From the NCBI GenBank assembly GCA_963739975.1, contig CAVUCK010000005.1, positions 186,001 through 250,000 on the forward strand: DNA of 64,000 nucleotides. Direction: 5' to 3'. Numbering within the stretch: the first letter of the stretch is position 1; every line of letters starts with the position of its first letter. The notes under the pieces were generated by a model. It was not told the DNA's origin, did not search any database, and saw nothing but the letters and a program-made list of their open reading frames with translations. Source of the DNA: JALZMG01 sp963739975 (GTDB lineage Bacteria; Actinomycetota; Acidimicrobiia; Acidimicrobiales; Ilumatobacteraceae). The translations under genes and the position numbers were made by a program. Shown here piece after piece: positions 18,869 through 29,868 of the stretch.

Positions 18869-20650
18869 ATGACGGTCGAGATCACGCCCGAACTGTGCAT
18901 CGCAGGGCGCGACCTGACCGAACCTCGACTCGACCCGGCCGGCCGGCGCCTGGCCTTCGTGAGTCGGGCCAGCGGGCCGGGCGCGATCCAGCTCCTCGAC
19001 CTCGATGATCCTGCGCCGCTCGAGCGCCAGCTGACGACCTTCCCGCCGCCCTCGCCGGGGCGCGGGATGTACGGCGGGTGCTTCACGTGGATGCCGGACG
19101 GCTCGGCCGTGGTGTACTGCGCGACGGACGGCGGCCTGTGGCGCCAGCCCGCGCCAGGTGGAGCGGTGGAGCTGCTCGGCTCCGGCGCGGCCGGCCGCCC
19201 GATCGCCGCACCGGCGGTGGCGCCTGATGGTTCGTTCGTGGTGGCCGTCGTCGACACGGCCGAGGTGTGGCGGTATGCCACCGCCGCCACGCCGCCACGC
19301 CGGCTCGATGACGGCGGCGACGACTTCTGCGCCGACCCGGCGGTCGACCCGACCGGCGGCATCGTCAGCTACCAGGCGTGGAGCGTTCCCGACATGCCGT
19401 GGGACGGCGCGTCGCGCGTCACCGTGGGGGCGGACGGGTCGAGCCCCGAACGGTGGCGGCCGGCCGGCGGTGCCGTCCAGCAGCCGCGGTTCGCTCCGGA
19501 CGGCACCCGGGTGCACGTCCACGACGGATCCGGATGGCTGCAGGTCTGGTGGGGTGGGCGCCCGCTGGTCGGCGCCGGTGACGGGACCGAGCACGCCGAT
19601 GCGGCATGGGGGCAGGGGCAGGCGTCGTTCGCCATCTCGCCTGACGGGCGGCACGTGGCGGTCGCCCGCAACGAGCGCGGGTTCGGGCGGCTGTCGGTGG
19701 TCGACGTCCACAGCGGGGTCAGCAGGGACGTCGCTCGCGGGATCCATGGCCACCTGTCCTGGCGTGGGCATCGGCTGGCGGCGGTGCGCACCGGCGCCCG
19801 CACACCGACGCAGATCGTCGTGTACGACACCGCCACGTGGGACCGGCGGGTCGTCGCCGTCGGGCCGGCGGCGGGCTGGGACGGCGTACCGCTCGTCGAA
19901 CCCGAGACCGTCACGCTCGACCACGACGGCTCGACCCTGCACGCCAGGTGGTATCGGAGCCCGGTGCCAACCGGTCGCCTGCTGGTCATGCTGCACGGCG
20001 GGCCGACCGGGCAATGGCCCGTGACGTTCATGCCGCGCGTGGCCTTCTGGTTGCAGCGTGGTTGGGACGTCCTGCTGCCGGACCACCGCGGATCGACCGG
20101 GCACGGGCGGGCGTACCAGCAGGCCCTCGATGGTTGCTGGGGCGAGCTCGACGTCGCCGACACCGCGGCCTGGATCGACCGCGCCCACCGCGATGGCTGG
20201 GCGGTGCCGGCGCGGACCGTGGTGATGGGCGGGTCGTCGGGTGGCTACACCGTGCTCCGCTTGCTCGGCAGCGGCCGTGGCGCAGTGGCCGGCGGGATCG
20301 CGCTGTACCCCGTGACCGACCTCGTCGACCTGGCGGCGCGCAGCCATCGGTTCGAGGCTCACTCGACGATCCGCCTCGTCGGTCCACTTGATGACGCGGC
20401 GCGGCATCGCGACCGATCGGCGCTGGCCGTCGTGGCGGGGATCGCCGCCCCGCTGCTCGTGCTCCACGGCACGGCCGACCCGGTCGTGCCCGTCGAGGGC
20501 ACCGTCGCCTTCGTCGACGCGCTGCGGGCGCGAGGCGGCGACGTCGAGTTGCACCTGTTCGACGGGGAGGGCCACGGCTTCCGCCAGCCCGAGCACCAGC
20601 TGGCGGAGTATCGCCTGGTCGGCGAGTTCCTCGACCGCGTGACCGGCTAG
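18869..20650 (+). CDS. S9 family (acylaminoacyl-peptidase-like) serine peptidase
   Basis: This 593-residue protein has a beta-propeller to about residue 340 and an alpha/beta-hydrolase domain after it. The nucleophile is S457 in GGSSGGY, the acid lies in HGTADPVVP and the His in GEGHGFRQPEHQ. The arrangement matches the S9C oligopeptidases. It has no signal peptide. It ends ten bases from the convergent DinB gene. It is a distant paralogue of the S9B gene at 370-2481 and lacks the Glu-Glu motif. Confidence 0.88.
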   Translation: MTVEITPELCIAGRDLTEPRLDPAGRRLAFVSRASGPGAIQLLDLDDPAPLERQLTTFPPPSPGRGMYGGCFTWMPDGSAVVYCATDGGLWRQPAPGGAVELLGSGAAGRPIAAPAVAPDGSFVVAVVDTAEVWRYATAATPPRRLDDGGDDFCADPAVDPTGGIVSYQAWSVPDMPWDGASRVTVGADGSSPERWRPAGGAVQQPRFAPDGTRVHVHDGSGWLQVWWGGRPLVGAGDGTEHADAAWGQGQASFAISPDGRHVAVARNERGFGRLSVVDVHSGVSRDVARGIHGHLSWRGHRLAAVRTGARTPTQIVVYDTATWDRRVVAVGPAAGWDGVPLVEPETVTLDHDGSTLHARWYRSPVPTGRLLVMLHGGPTGQWPVTFMPRVAFWLQRGWDVLLPDHRGSTGHGRAYQQALDGCWGELDVADTAAWIDRAHRDGWAVPARTVVMGGSSGGYTVLRLLGSGRGAVAGGIALYPVTDLVDLAARSHRFEAHSTIRLVGPLDDAARHRDRSALAVVAGIAAPLLVLHGTADPVVPVEGTVAFVDALRARGGDVELHLFDGEGHGFRQPEHQLAEYRLVGEFLDRVTG

Positions 20651-20659
20651 CGGCGCCCG

Positions 20660-21172
20660 CTAACGATTCGGGGCGAGCAGGCCGCGCAAGTACTTCGCCT
20701 GCCCGGCGTGCTGGATGTCGTCGTCGGCGATGCTGATGAGCCGCACGCCGAGCGTGACCGGCGGGTCCCAGCGTTCGTCGACCACCCGATCGAGCTCGTC
20801 ATCGGCGATGGTGGCGAGCAGCTCGTCGGTGCGGGCGGCGACGACGTGGTAGTAGCCGATGAGGGCATCGGCATCGACCGGGCGGATGGTGGCCACGTCG
20901 CGTGGATCGTGGCCGTAGCCCGTGTTGTCCGGGTCGCTGGCAACCCCGAAGCTGCGACCGAGATCGTCGGTGACCCAGACCTGCTGTCGGCCGAGCAGCT
21001 CGGCCACGTGGTGGTCCTGGACCCGAGTGAGGTGCCACACGAGCCATCCGATCGGGTTCGAGCCGGGCTTCACGGTGGCCGTGAGCGCTGCCGCATCCAG
21101 CCCCTCGAGGGCCTCGTCGACGTGCTGGCGCACTCGGCCGAAGAGCTCCTGCAACAGGTCACCAGTGTGCAC
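20660..21172 (-). CDS. DinB-family (DUF664-type) protein
   Basis: This 170-residue four-helix-bundle protein of the DinB/YfiT superfamily may bind a metal through three His; WLVWHLTRVQDHH and DDDIQHAGQ supply such residues. Actinobacterial members include mycothiol-dependent enzymes, but the function here is unknown. A GTG start at 21172 is used because the family N-terminus begins there (TGDLLQELFGRVRQHV). No clear ribosome site is visible. It is divergent from the hypothetical gene at 21224. Confidence 0.75.
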   Translation of the reverse strand: MHTGDLLQELFGRVRQHVDEALEGLDAAALTATVKPGSNPIGWLVWHLTRVQDHHVAELLGRQQVWVTDDLGRSFGVASDPDNTGYGHDPRDVATIRPVDADALIGYYHVVAARTDELLATIADDELDRVVDERWDPPVTLGVRLISIADDDIQHAGQAKYLRGLLAPNR

Positions 21173-21223
21173 GGCGCCATGATGGCGGTCGGACGGCGAC
21201 AGCACACCACTATCGTCCCCGCC

Positions 21224-21934
21224 GTGCCGGACTGGGACCCCAACGACCCCGAGGCCGTCAAGGTCCACTACGACGTCTCGACGTGGTCGCTCGACCAGCG
21301 CGGCGAGTTGAGCGCGGCGCTGGCCGAGGCCGAAGTGGTCCACCTGTGGGACGGTGACGAGCTGGTCGTCCCCGAGGATGCCGAGGGCGAGGCCGATGCG
21401 ATCTTCGAACGCCTGGAGGAGCTGCTCGGCCCGTTCGCGGTGGCCCTCGATCCTGACGACGCCGGCGTCGAGTACGGCCTCGACGAGTGGCCTCCCGCAG
21501 ACCGCCGCACGCTCGGCCAGGCCCTGATCGAGCGGGCGGTCCCGCACCGGTGGGATCGCACGACCGTCGTCGTGGCGACCGATCGGGAGCCCGAGGTCGA
21601 CGAGCTGCTCGATGCCGTCGAGCAGGGCACCGTTGTCCTGGAAGCGGGGATGCTGGGGAGCGAGCCACCCGCCGGCGCGCTCAGCACGCTGTTCAGTGCC
21701 GGGGACCGCCTGGCCCGTGATCCTGACGACCGCACCGGCGGTGACGAGCTGCGCGACCTGACCCCGCAGCTCGATCGCAAGCTTCCGCCGTACGGCATCG
21801 ACGTGCCCACGTGGGCCGCTGCCGTCGAGGCGGCCCAGGACCTCCTGGCGCTCATCGACGACGACGACGCCAGCTCCTCCGACGTCATCGGCGCCGCCCA
21901 GCACCTCCGCTCGCTCGTCCGCGAGCTCGTGTAG
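21224..21934 (+). CDS. Hypothetical acidic protein with a duplicated motif
   Basis: I do not recognise a named family. The 236-residue acidic protein contains two similar segments, VVHLWDGDELVVPEDAEGEA and PHRWDRTTVVVATDREPEVD, each followed by a short helix. This suggests a tandem duplication of a small alpha-beta unit like those in DUF2007-type signal proteins. The C-terminus is helical (TWAAAVEAAQDLLALIDDDD). The GTG at 21224 is chosen because in-frame ATGs at 21179 and 21182 would leave under 10 bp to the divergent DinB start. Confidence 0.6.
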   Translation: MPDWDPNDPEAVKVHYDVSTWSLDQRGELSAALAEAEVVHLWDGDELVVPEDAEGEADAIFERLEELLGPFAVALDPDDAGVEYGLDEWPPADRRTLGQALIERAVPHRWDRTTVVVATDREPEVDELLDAVEQGTVVLEAGMLGSEPPAGALSTLFSAGDRLARDPDDRTGGDELRDLTPQLDRKLPPYGIDVPTWAAAVEAAQDLLALIDDDDASSSDVIGAAQHLRSLVRELV

Positions 21935-21973
21935 CTCCCGTAGCTCGGAGGAAACCGCTGCCCGTCGCCGGGT

Positions 21974-23245
21974 TCATGCGGCGGGTGCGCGTGCCTGGTT
22001 GCGGCGGGCGGCGTGTTGGAGGTGGGTGGGGGTCTCGCTGAGGCCGCCGGGGGCTCGGGTGATGGTGGTGCCGGTGTAGTGGATCGTGCGGTCGGGGCGG
22101 CGCAGCACGATGGTGCGGTCGGGAGTCAGGGTGAGGGTCCAGCGGCCTTCGTGGACGAGGTGGTGATGGGTCGAGCAGAGGGGGAGCAGGTTGTCGAGGT
22201 TGGTTGGGCCGCCGTGTTCCCACGGTTTGACGTGGTGGATCTGGCAGTTGTCGAACCGGACGGTGCAGCCGGGGTAGGCACACGAGGCGTGCATGGCTCG
22301 CAGCGCTCGTCGTTGGTGGCGGGTGGCGACGCGGCGTTGGCGGCCGATGTCGACGGCGACGCCGTCGGTGTCGAGGGTGACGGGGATGATGTCGGCGTTG
22401 CAGCACATCCGCCGGATCGTGTCGGCCGGGAGCGGGTTGCCGTCGGCGGTCTCGGCGACGCCGTGATCGTGGAGGCCGTGACGCAGCGTGGCGAGGTCGA
22501 TCAGGACGATGATCTCCGGCACCGGCCGGCTGTCGGTCGATGACGCGGCGTTGTCGGGGCGGGTGATCAGCTCGACGAGGGTGTCGGCTTGCAACTGGTC
22601 GAACGTCAAGTCGGGGTCCTGGTGTCGTGCTTTGGAGGCGGCGACGGCGGCGTCCAATGCGGCAGCGACTTTGGCGTCGGTCTCGGCGTCGAGTTGGAGG
22701 TGGGTGTGGCACATCCCGGTGGTGCGGTCGACCCAGCGGCGCACGTTGCGGTGGCGACGGTTGCGTTGCTGTTTGGACAGGCCGTCGTCGCCCGACAGGA
22801 TCCGTTCCAGGCGGGCCATCTCCCGGCTGAACGCTTCGACCGACGAGTTGGCTGCTTTGGCGACCAGCGCCGGTTGCAGGGCGGCGAGCTCGCTGCGGCC
22901 GGTGTCGTCGAGGGCGGCGGCGGTGCGGGCGATGGCGTCGACGTGTCCTGCTGACAGGTCGCCGTTGGAGAGGGCGGTGTGGACGTCGGGCAGCAGGTCG
23001 CAGGCCCCGGCGCGGCGGGCCACGGCGCCTGCTTCGCGCCCCGAGCGGCGGCCGCCGTCGGCGACCACGTCGGAGGCGCACGGCGCAACGCCTGCCGCGG
23101 CGAGCTGGGCGGCGCGTTGGGCGATGCGCACGTCGACGGCGTCGAGCCAGGCCCGGACCCGCCCGGAGGCTGCGACCAGCGTCGCCAGTTCTGAGCCGTC
23201 AGCGGTGGCGACGTCGACGCTGACGAGGTGGTGGACCTCCTCCAC
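21974..23245 (-). CDS. DUF222 and HNH endonuclease domain protein
   Basis: The product has about 423 residues. The N-terminal two thirds is the helical DUF222 domain common in actinobacteria. The C-terminal HNH nuclease shows CAYPGCTVRFDNCQIHHVKP (Zn Cys pair plus His-His) and LLPLCSTHHHLVHEG (second Cys and His). These genes are often multicopy and are suspected mobile-DNA or defence nucleases without proven targets. The start is uncertain. A strong -35/-10 pair at 23271-23299 means translation must begin downstream, at TTG 23260 or GTG 23245. The gene diverges from the serine hydrolase at 23342. Confidence 0.82.
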   Translation of the reverse strand: MEEVHHLVSVDVATADGSELATLVAASGRVRAWLDAVDVRIAQRAAQLAAAGVAPCASDVVADGGRRSGREAGAVARRAGACDLLPDVHTALSNGDLSAGHVDAIARTAAALDDTGRSELAALQPALVAKAANSSVEAFSREMARLERILSGDDGLSKQQRNRRHRNVRRWVDRTTGMCHTHLQLDAETDAKVAAALDAAVAASKARHQDPDLTFDQLQADTLVELITRPDNAASSTDSRPVPEIIVLIDLATLRHGLHDHGVAETADGNPLPADTIRRMCCNADIIPVTLDTDGVAVDIGRQRRVATRHQRRALRAMHASCAYPGCTVRFDNCQIHHVKPWEHGGPTNLDNLLPLCSTHHHLVHEGRWTLTLTPDRTIVLRRPDRTIHYTGTTITRAPGGLSETPTHLQHAARRNQARAPAA

Positions 23246-23270
23246 GACCGGCCGTCGCAAACATGCGATC

Positions 23271-23299
23271 AGTATATCGAACACGTGTTGAAGCGTCAA
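23271..23299 (-). promoter_or_regulatory. Sigma70-type promoter of the HNH gene with a palindrome in the spacer
   Basis: On the minus strand TTGACG (23299-23294) is followed by exactly 17 nt and TATACT (23276-23271). The spacer contains the 10-bp perfect palindrome AACACGTGTT (23280-23289), a good repressor site by position. This is one of the few AT-rich stretches in the window. Confidence 0.65.
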
Positions 23300-23341
23300 G
23301 AAGAACGTCGCACACGATCCTTCGCTGCCAGGCTGGAGGAC

Positions 23342-24490
23342 ATGGCCACCATCGCTGATGCGCTCGCCCGCCACGTCGACGCCGGTGAGGTGCCGGGGCT
23401 GGTCGCAGTGGTGGCGCGGGGCGACGACGTCGACGTCACGGCCCTCGGCCAGCAGGCGATCGGCGGGCCGCCGATGGCCGAGGATGCGCTGTTCCGCATC
23501 GCGTCGGTCGGCAAGCCGATCACCGCCGCCGCCGTCCTGGCGCTCGTCGCCGACGGGCGGCTGGCGCTCGACGATCCGGTCGACGACCTGTTGCCGGAGC
23601 TCGCCGAGCCACGGGTGCTGCGGGAGATCACGGCACCGATCGACGACACGGTGCCGGCGGATCGCTCGATCACGGTGGAGGATCTGCTGCGGTCGACCAA
23701 CGGCCACGGTTTTCCGTCCGACTTCTCGGCGCCGATCGTCGCCGAGCTGACGGGTCGGCTGCTCCAGGGACCGCCGCAACCACAGGCCGTGCCGCCGCCG
23801 GACGAGTGGATGGCGATCCTCTCCGAGATCCCACTGCTGCACCAGCCGGGCAACGGATTCACGTACAACACCGCCTTCGACATCCTCGGTGTGCTCGTCG
23901 CTCGTGCGACCGGGCAGCCGTTCGCCGAGTATGTCGCCGAACGGATCCTGCGCCCGCTCGGCATGACCGAGACGGGGTTCGCGTTCCCGGCTGGCGGCGC
24001 CGGTCGCACGACGTCGTTCTACCGGCCGGGAGATGGCGGGAGCCTCGAGCTCGCCGACGAACCCGACGGGCAGTGGGCGACGGAGCCAGCGTTCGCCTCG
24101 GGAGCCGGCGGGTACGTGTCCACCGCGGCCGATGTCCTGGCCTTCCAGCGGATGCTGCTCGCCCGTGGCGGCGACGTGCTTCCGCCCGAGCTCGTGGCGG
24201 CGATGACGACCGACCAGCTCACGGCGGACGCTCGGGCCACGGACACCGTCTTCCTCGACGGTCAATCGTGGGGCTACGGAGGCGGCGTCGACATCGACGT
24301 GCGCAACCCGTGGAACGTCCTCGGCCGCTACGGGTGGGTCGGTGGCACCGGGACGTCCGCCTACATCGTCCCCGCCGATGGCAGCGTCGCCATCCTGCTG
24401 ACACAGGTGCAGCTCGGAGGTCCGACCGGAGCCGCCGTCCTCGAGTCGTTCTGGACGGCCGCCGCCGACCACCTGGGTCACGGCCGCTGA
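23342..24490 (+). CDS. Serine hydrolase of the beta-lactamase / class C esterase family
   Basis: This 382-residue protein has the penicillin-binding fold. The nucleophile lysine pair S55-V-G-K58 is at the start of the helical domain, and the second motif Tyr is Y175 in FTYNTAFD. A glycine-rich GYGWVGGTGTS near the C-terminus takes the place of the KTG strand. Such enzymes are esterases or peptidases more often than resistance enzymes. No signal peptide is seen. GGAGG five bases before the ATG fixes the start. It is divergent from the HNH gene. Confidence 0.85.
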   Translation: MATIADALARHVDAGEVPGLVAVVARGDDVDVTALGQQAIGGPPMAEDALFRIASVGKPITAAAVLALVADGRLALDDPVDDLLPELAEPRVLREITAPIDDTVPADRSITVEDLLRSTNGHGFPSDFSAPIVAELTGRLLQGPPQPQAVPPPDEWMAILSEIPLLHQPGNGFTYNTAFDILGVLVARATGQPFAEYVAERILRPLGMTETGFAFPAGGAGRTTSFYRPGDGGSLELADEPDGQWATEPAFASGAGGYVSTAADVLAFQRMLLARGGDVLPPELVAAMTTDQLTADARATDTVFLDGQSWGYGGGVDIDVRNPWNVLGRYGWVGGTGTSAYIVPADGSVAILLTQVQLGGPTGAAVLESFWTAAADHLGHGR

Positions 24491-24511
24491 ACCGCGTCGG
24501 TCGGATGCCGT

Positions 24512-24775
24512 TCAGTCGATGTCGAAGCGTTGGAGGACGGAGTAGGTGCTGTCGACGACCACAGGGCGCCGCCGGCGGCGGCGACGCTGTTGGCGCCGCG
24601 TCTCGATCGTGCCGATCACTTCGTAGGTCGTCGCGTCGACGACGAGCACGTCGAGTTGGTTGCTGTTGGCGGTGGGGATACAGATCGAGGTGCCGTCGAA
24701 CCCGCACTGTGAACAGTTGGCCGGGATGCGTATCGGCACCTCCATCGACGTCCCGAACGAGTGGTCATCGAACAT
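24512..24775 (-). pseudogene. Possible remnant of a YVTN-type beta-propeller gene
   Basis: In the 363-bp gap 24491-24853, a minus-strand frame with high third-position GC encodes GTSICIPTANSNQLDVLVVD followed by ATTYEVIGTIETR. This resembles one blade of YVTN/cytochrome-cd1-like propellers. An Arg-rich run follows and the frame ends after about 87 codons. It is too short for a functional propeller, so I read it as a decayed fragment. It could also be a small hypothetical gene. Confidence 0.3.
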
Positions 24776-24853
24776 CGGCGACCTGGCACCGTTCAGGTCA
24801 ACGTGCCCCGAGCTTCCCTGATCCAAGTTCACGGACGTCGGTAGCGTGCCCTC

Positions 24854-25561
24854 GTGCTGTTGGCGGAGCTGGAGGTGTGGCACACCAGGCCGCTGGCGCC
24901 GACGCGTCGGTTAGCGCTCGGCAACCTGGTGCTGCCGGTCGAGCCGGCGCCCGGGTTCGGCGGGCTGCTGCTCGGTGCCGTCGTCGCCCGGCACCGGGCC
25001 GACCTCCCTCCCGATCTCGTGCCGGACGTCCACCGCCTCATCGACCAGGTCGACCGCGACGTCCGCGTCGTCCAACCGCGCCTGCGCCATCGGTTCCAGG
25101 TCGACCGCCACGGCCTCGCCCTGTCGACGCACCGGCTGGTCGGTGACGGCGAAGACATCAGCTTCGACTTCCGCACCACGGGCACACCCCTGGCCCAGGT
25201 GCTGGGCGCGATCTACGCCGTCGAACGGCTCGATCCGGCGATCCGTCACGTCATCGCTCCGGTGCTGCAGAAGGCGATGCGCTGGCGCGGTCCGGTCGGC
25301 GGGGCGCTGATCGCCCACCTGGCCGGGACCAACTCGACCACCCTGAGCGCGCTCGCCGACCCGCGGGCATGGGCCCTCGACGTGCTCGGGTTCCCGCCCG
25401 GTACGCCGACCCCGAACAAGAAGGCCGTCACGACGCAGTTCCGGACCCGCATGCGGTCCGTCCACCCCGACCACGGCGGCGACCAGGCGCTGGCCAGCAC
25501 GGCCGTGTTCGAGTTGGCCGAGGCGCGCAAGATCCTGCTGCTGGCCGCTGCCGAGTTGTGA
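24854..25561 (+). CDS. J-domain protein with a C-terminal HPD motif
   Basis: This is a 235-residue protein. The last 60 residues form a J-domain-like helical hairpin with HPD at 204-206 (MRSVHPDHGGD), which in DnaJ proteins stimulates an Hsp70 ATPase. The N-terminal 160 residues are of unknown fold. J-domains at the C-terminus are unusual. The GTG at 24854 is the first codon of the frame. The TGA stop overlaps the GTG of the first micro-ORF in the 68-bp array (GTGA at 25558-25561). Confidence 0.7.
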   Translation: MLLAELEVWHTRPLAPTRRLALGNLVLPVEPAPGFGGLLLGAVVARHRADLPPDLVPDVHRLIDQVDRDVRVVQPRLRHRFQVDRHGLALSTHRLVGDGEDISFDFRTTGTPLAQVLGAIYAVERLDPAIRHVIAPVLQKAMRWRGPVGGALIAHLAGTNSTTLSALADPRAWALDVLGFPPGTPTPNKKAVTTQFRTRMRSVHPDHGGDQALASTAVFELAEARKILLLAAAEL

Positions 25562-25901
25562 GCGAGCGTTCACGGCGAGCAGCCGCACCAACGGCGATGC
25601 CAAGCGAGCGAACGATCGTCGTGTTGTGAGCGAGCGTTCACGGCGAGCAGCCGCACCAACGGCGATGCCAAGCGAGCGAACGATCGTCGTGTTGTGAGCG
25701 AGCGTTCACGGCGAGCAGCCGCACCAACGGCGATGCCAAGCGAGCGAACGATCGTCGTGTTGTGAGCGAGCGTTCACGGCGAGCAGCCGCACCAACGGCG
25801 ATGCCAAGCGAGCGAACGATCGTCGTGTTGTGAGCGAGCGTTCACGGCGAGCAGCCGCACCAACGGCGATGCCAAGCGAGCGAACGATCGTCGTGTTGTG
25901 A
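25558..25901 (+). repeat. Five-copy 68-bp tandem array of coupled micro-ORFs (family B)
   Basis: Five near-identical 68-bp units begin with GTG at 25558, 25626, 25694, 25762 and 25830. Each unit reads as a 23-codon frame starting GTGAGCGAGCGTTC and ending in TGA, and each TGA overlaps the next GTG by GTGA. The first GTG overlaps the J-domain gene stop. The fifth TGA overlaps the GTG start of the hydrolase at 25898. The array therefore forms an unbroken relay of 4-nt overlaps between two genes. Confidence 0.9.
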
Positions 25902-26476
25902 GCGAGCGTTCGGCGACCGTGACCGGCACGCTGCTGCTGTTCCCCGGGGCCGGGGCGAGCCGGGACCAGTCGACGCTCGTGGCCGTCGACCGCGCCGTGG
26001 CGCCGGATTGGACCACGGTCCGCGCCGACTTCCCGTACCGCAGGGAGGGCCGTCGAGCCCCGGATCGGCCACCGAAGCTGCTGGCCGCGGTGCGAGACGA
26101 ACTGGCGGCGATCGACGGGACGGTGGTCGTCGGCGGGCGGTCGATGGGCGGGCGGATGTGCTCGATGGTGGCTGCCGGTGCCGACGACCTGCCGCCGCCG
26201 GTCGGATTGGCCGGCGTGGTGCTGATCTCCTATCCGCTGCACCCACCGGGCAAGCCGGAGAACCTGCGCGTCGAGCACCTGCCCGCGATCACCGTGCCAT
26301 GCCTGTTCGTGCACGGCACCCGTGACCCGTTCGGATCACCCGCCGAGCTGACCGAGTGGACGGCGACGATCGCCGGCCCCGTCACCCATCACTTCGTCGA
26401 CGGCGGCGGCCACGCTCTCAAGGGCAAGGACGCCGAGGTGTCCGCAACCGTGCGTAACTGGTTGGCCGGGGTCTGA
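25898..26476 (+). CDS. Alpha/beta-hydrolase (KANL3/Tex30-like)
   Basis: This small 192-residue hydrolase has the nucleophile S82 in GGRSMGG, the acid in HGTRDPFG and the His in GGGHALKG. It fits the dienelactone hydrolase-like KANL3/Tex30 group, whose substrates are poorly known. Its first codons (GTG AGC GAG CGT TCG) are the same as the beginning of each 68-bp repeat unit upstream. The gene start therefore looks like the sixth, truncated copy of the repeat. Confidence 0.78.
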   Translation: MSERSATVTGTLLLFPGAGASRDQSTLVAVDRAVAPDWTTVRADFPYRREGRRAPDRPPKLLAAVRDELAAIDGTVVVGGRSMGGRMCSMVAAGADDLPPPVGLAGVVLISYPLHPPGKPENLRVEHLPAITVPCLFVHGTRDPFGSPAELTEWTATIAGPVTHHFVDGGGHALKGKDAEVSATVRNWLAGV

Positions 26477-26505
26477 CCCGTCGCTGCTCGGAGTCTGCGC
26501 CACCG

Positions 26506-26525
26506 TTCCGCCACCGGTGGCGGAA
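26506..26525. repeat. Perfect 20-bp palindrome in the hydrolase-DedA gap
   Basis: TTCCGCCACCGGTGGCGGAA is a perfect palindrome between the convergent hydrolase and DedA genes, 30 bp past the hydrolase stop. The same gap holds an 18-bp direct repeat (26581-26598 and 26609-26626, one mismatch) and a 6-bp hairpin with loop ATTTTC at 26569-26586. A shared terminator is the simplest reading. Confidence 0.5.
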
Positions 26526-26685
26526 TCGGTGTCACAACTCGGGCGGCCATCACCATCCGGGCGCGGACGTTCTCATTTTCGAGAACCTGCGCGCCCAGAA
26601 GGGCGATTGAGAACCTCCGCGCCCAGTTGCCACGCGGCGCGACGGTCGGTGGACTCGCGCTGGTCGTGGACTCTGACCCGGCGTC

Positions 26686-27318
26686 CTAGCTCTCAGCGCG
26701 GGCCTGGGCCGAGAACCGCCGGCGCCAGATGAACCACACGATGGCGGCGAGGATCAGCGCCAGGACGACGTACTGGAACCAGTCCAGTGCCGGTTCAACG
26801 TCCTCCCAGTTGTCGCGCAGCGCGTAGCCGATGCTGATCAGCACGGCGTTCCACACCAGCGAGCCGATCAACGTGTACAGCGTGAAGATCCCGAACGGCA
26901 TGCGGCGGAACCCGGCCGGGATCGACACCACCGACCGGATCAACGGGACGCACCGCCCGACCAGCACGGCCACCACCGCTCGCCGGTCGAACCAGGCCTC
27001 GGCCCGGTCGACGTCGTCGGTGGTCAACCGCAGCCACTTCCCGTAGCGCAGCAGGAACCGCCGCAGGCGCTCCCGCCCGATCCACGCCGACAGGCCGTAC
27101 AGGATCCAGGCACCGACGAGCGACCCGACGGTGGCGGCGATGATCATGCCGATCAGCGCGAACCCGCCGCGATCGCTGGCCACGAAGCCGGCGAACGGTA
27201 GGACGATCTCCGAGGGGATCGGCGGGAACAGGTTCTCCAGCGCGATCAGCAGGGCGACGCCGACGTAGCCGAGCGCGTCGATGACCTCCGTGACCCAATC
27301 CGACAGTGCGGACAGCAT
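26686..27318 (-). CDS. DedA / SNARE-associated family membrane protein
   Basis: This 210-residue inner-membrane protein has the DedA signatures ENLFPPIPSEIVLPFAG, then GRCVPLIRSVVSIPAG, which form re-entrant loops with acidic and Arg residues. DedA proteins include undecaprenyl-phosphate flippases and contribute to envelope and pH homeostasis. It lies nine bases after the H+-pyrophosphatase stop on the same strand, so the two are probably co-transcribed. Confidence 0.9.
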   Translation of the reverse strand: MLSALSDWVTEVIDALGYVGVALLIALENLFPPIPSEIVLPFAGFVASDRGGFALIGMIIAATVGSLVGAWILYGLSAWIGRERLRRFLLRYGKWLRLTTDDVDRAEAWFDRRAVVAVLVGRCVPLIRSVVSIPAGFRRMPFGIFTLYTLIGSLVWNAVLISIGYALRDNWEDVEPALDWFQYVVLALILAAIVWFIWRRRFSAQARAES

Positions 27319-27327
27319 CGGGGTTGG

Positions 27328-29706
<2,379 letters not shown>

Positions 29707-29804
29707 CTCGTCTCCTGGTGCTCGGCGCGGCGACGCTGCCACGCTGTTGGTGATCCGGGCGCCCCGGGTGCACCCACGAACCGGGCTCGGTGGGCGGGCG
29801 AGAC

Positions 29805-29833
29805 TTTATCCGGGCCGATCCGAGGGACGACAA
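29805..29833 (-). promoter_or_regulatory. Possible promoter of the pyrophosphatase-DedA operon
   Basis: On the minus strand TTGTCG (29833-29828), a 17-nt spacer and GATAAA (29810-29805) lie about 100 bp before the TTG start, in the gap after the MFS gene. It is moderate by match to consensus only. Confidence 0.4.
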
Positions 29834-29868
29834 CCTGGTCGCGGCCTGCCGAACTCCCGCAGCGGGAG

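Noticed and set aside
23342..24490. Antibiotic-resistance beta-lactamase
   Set aside because: The SVGK and YNT motifs and the lack of a secretion signal fit esterase-type members of the fold rather than a secreted class C enzyme.
25558..25901. Conserved micropeptides as the function of the arrays
   Set aside because: Peptides differ between families, and in family E most base changes alter the residue. Coupling explains the data better, though translation itself is not excluded.
26477..26685. Attachment site or mobile-element scar around the 20-bp palindrome
   Set aside because: No integrase, tRNA or target duplication is nearby. A shared terminator between convergent genes is sufficient.
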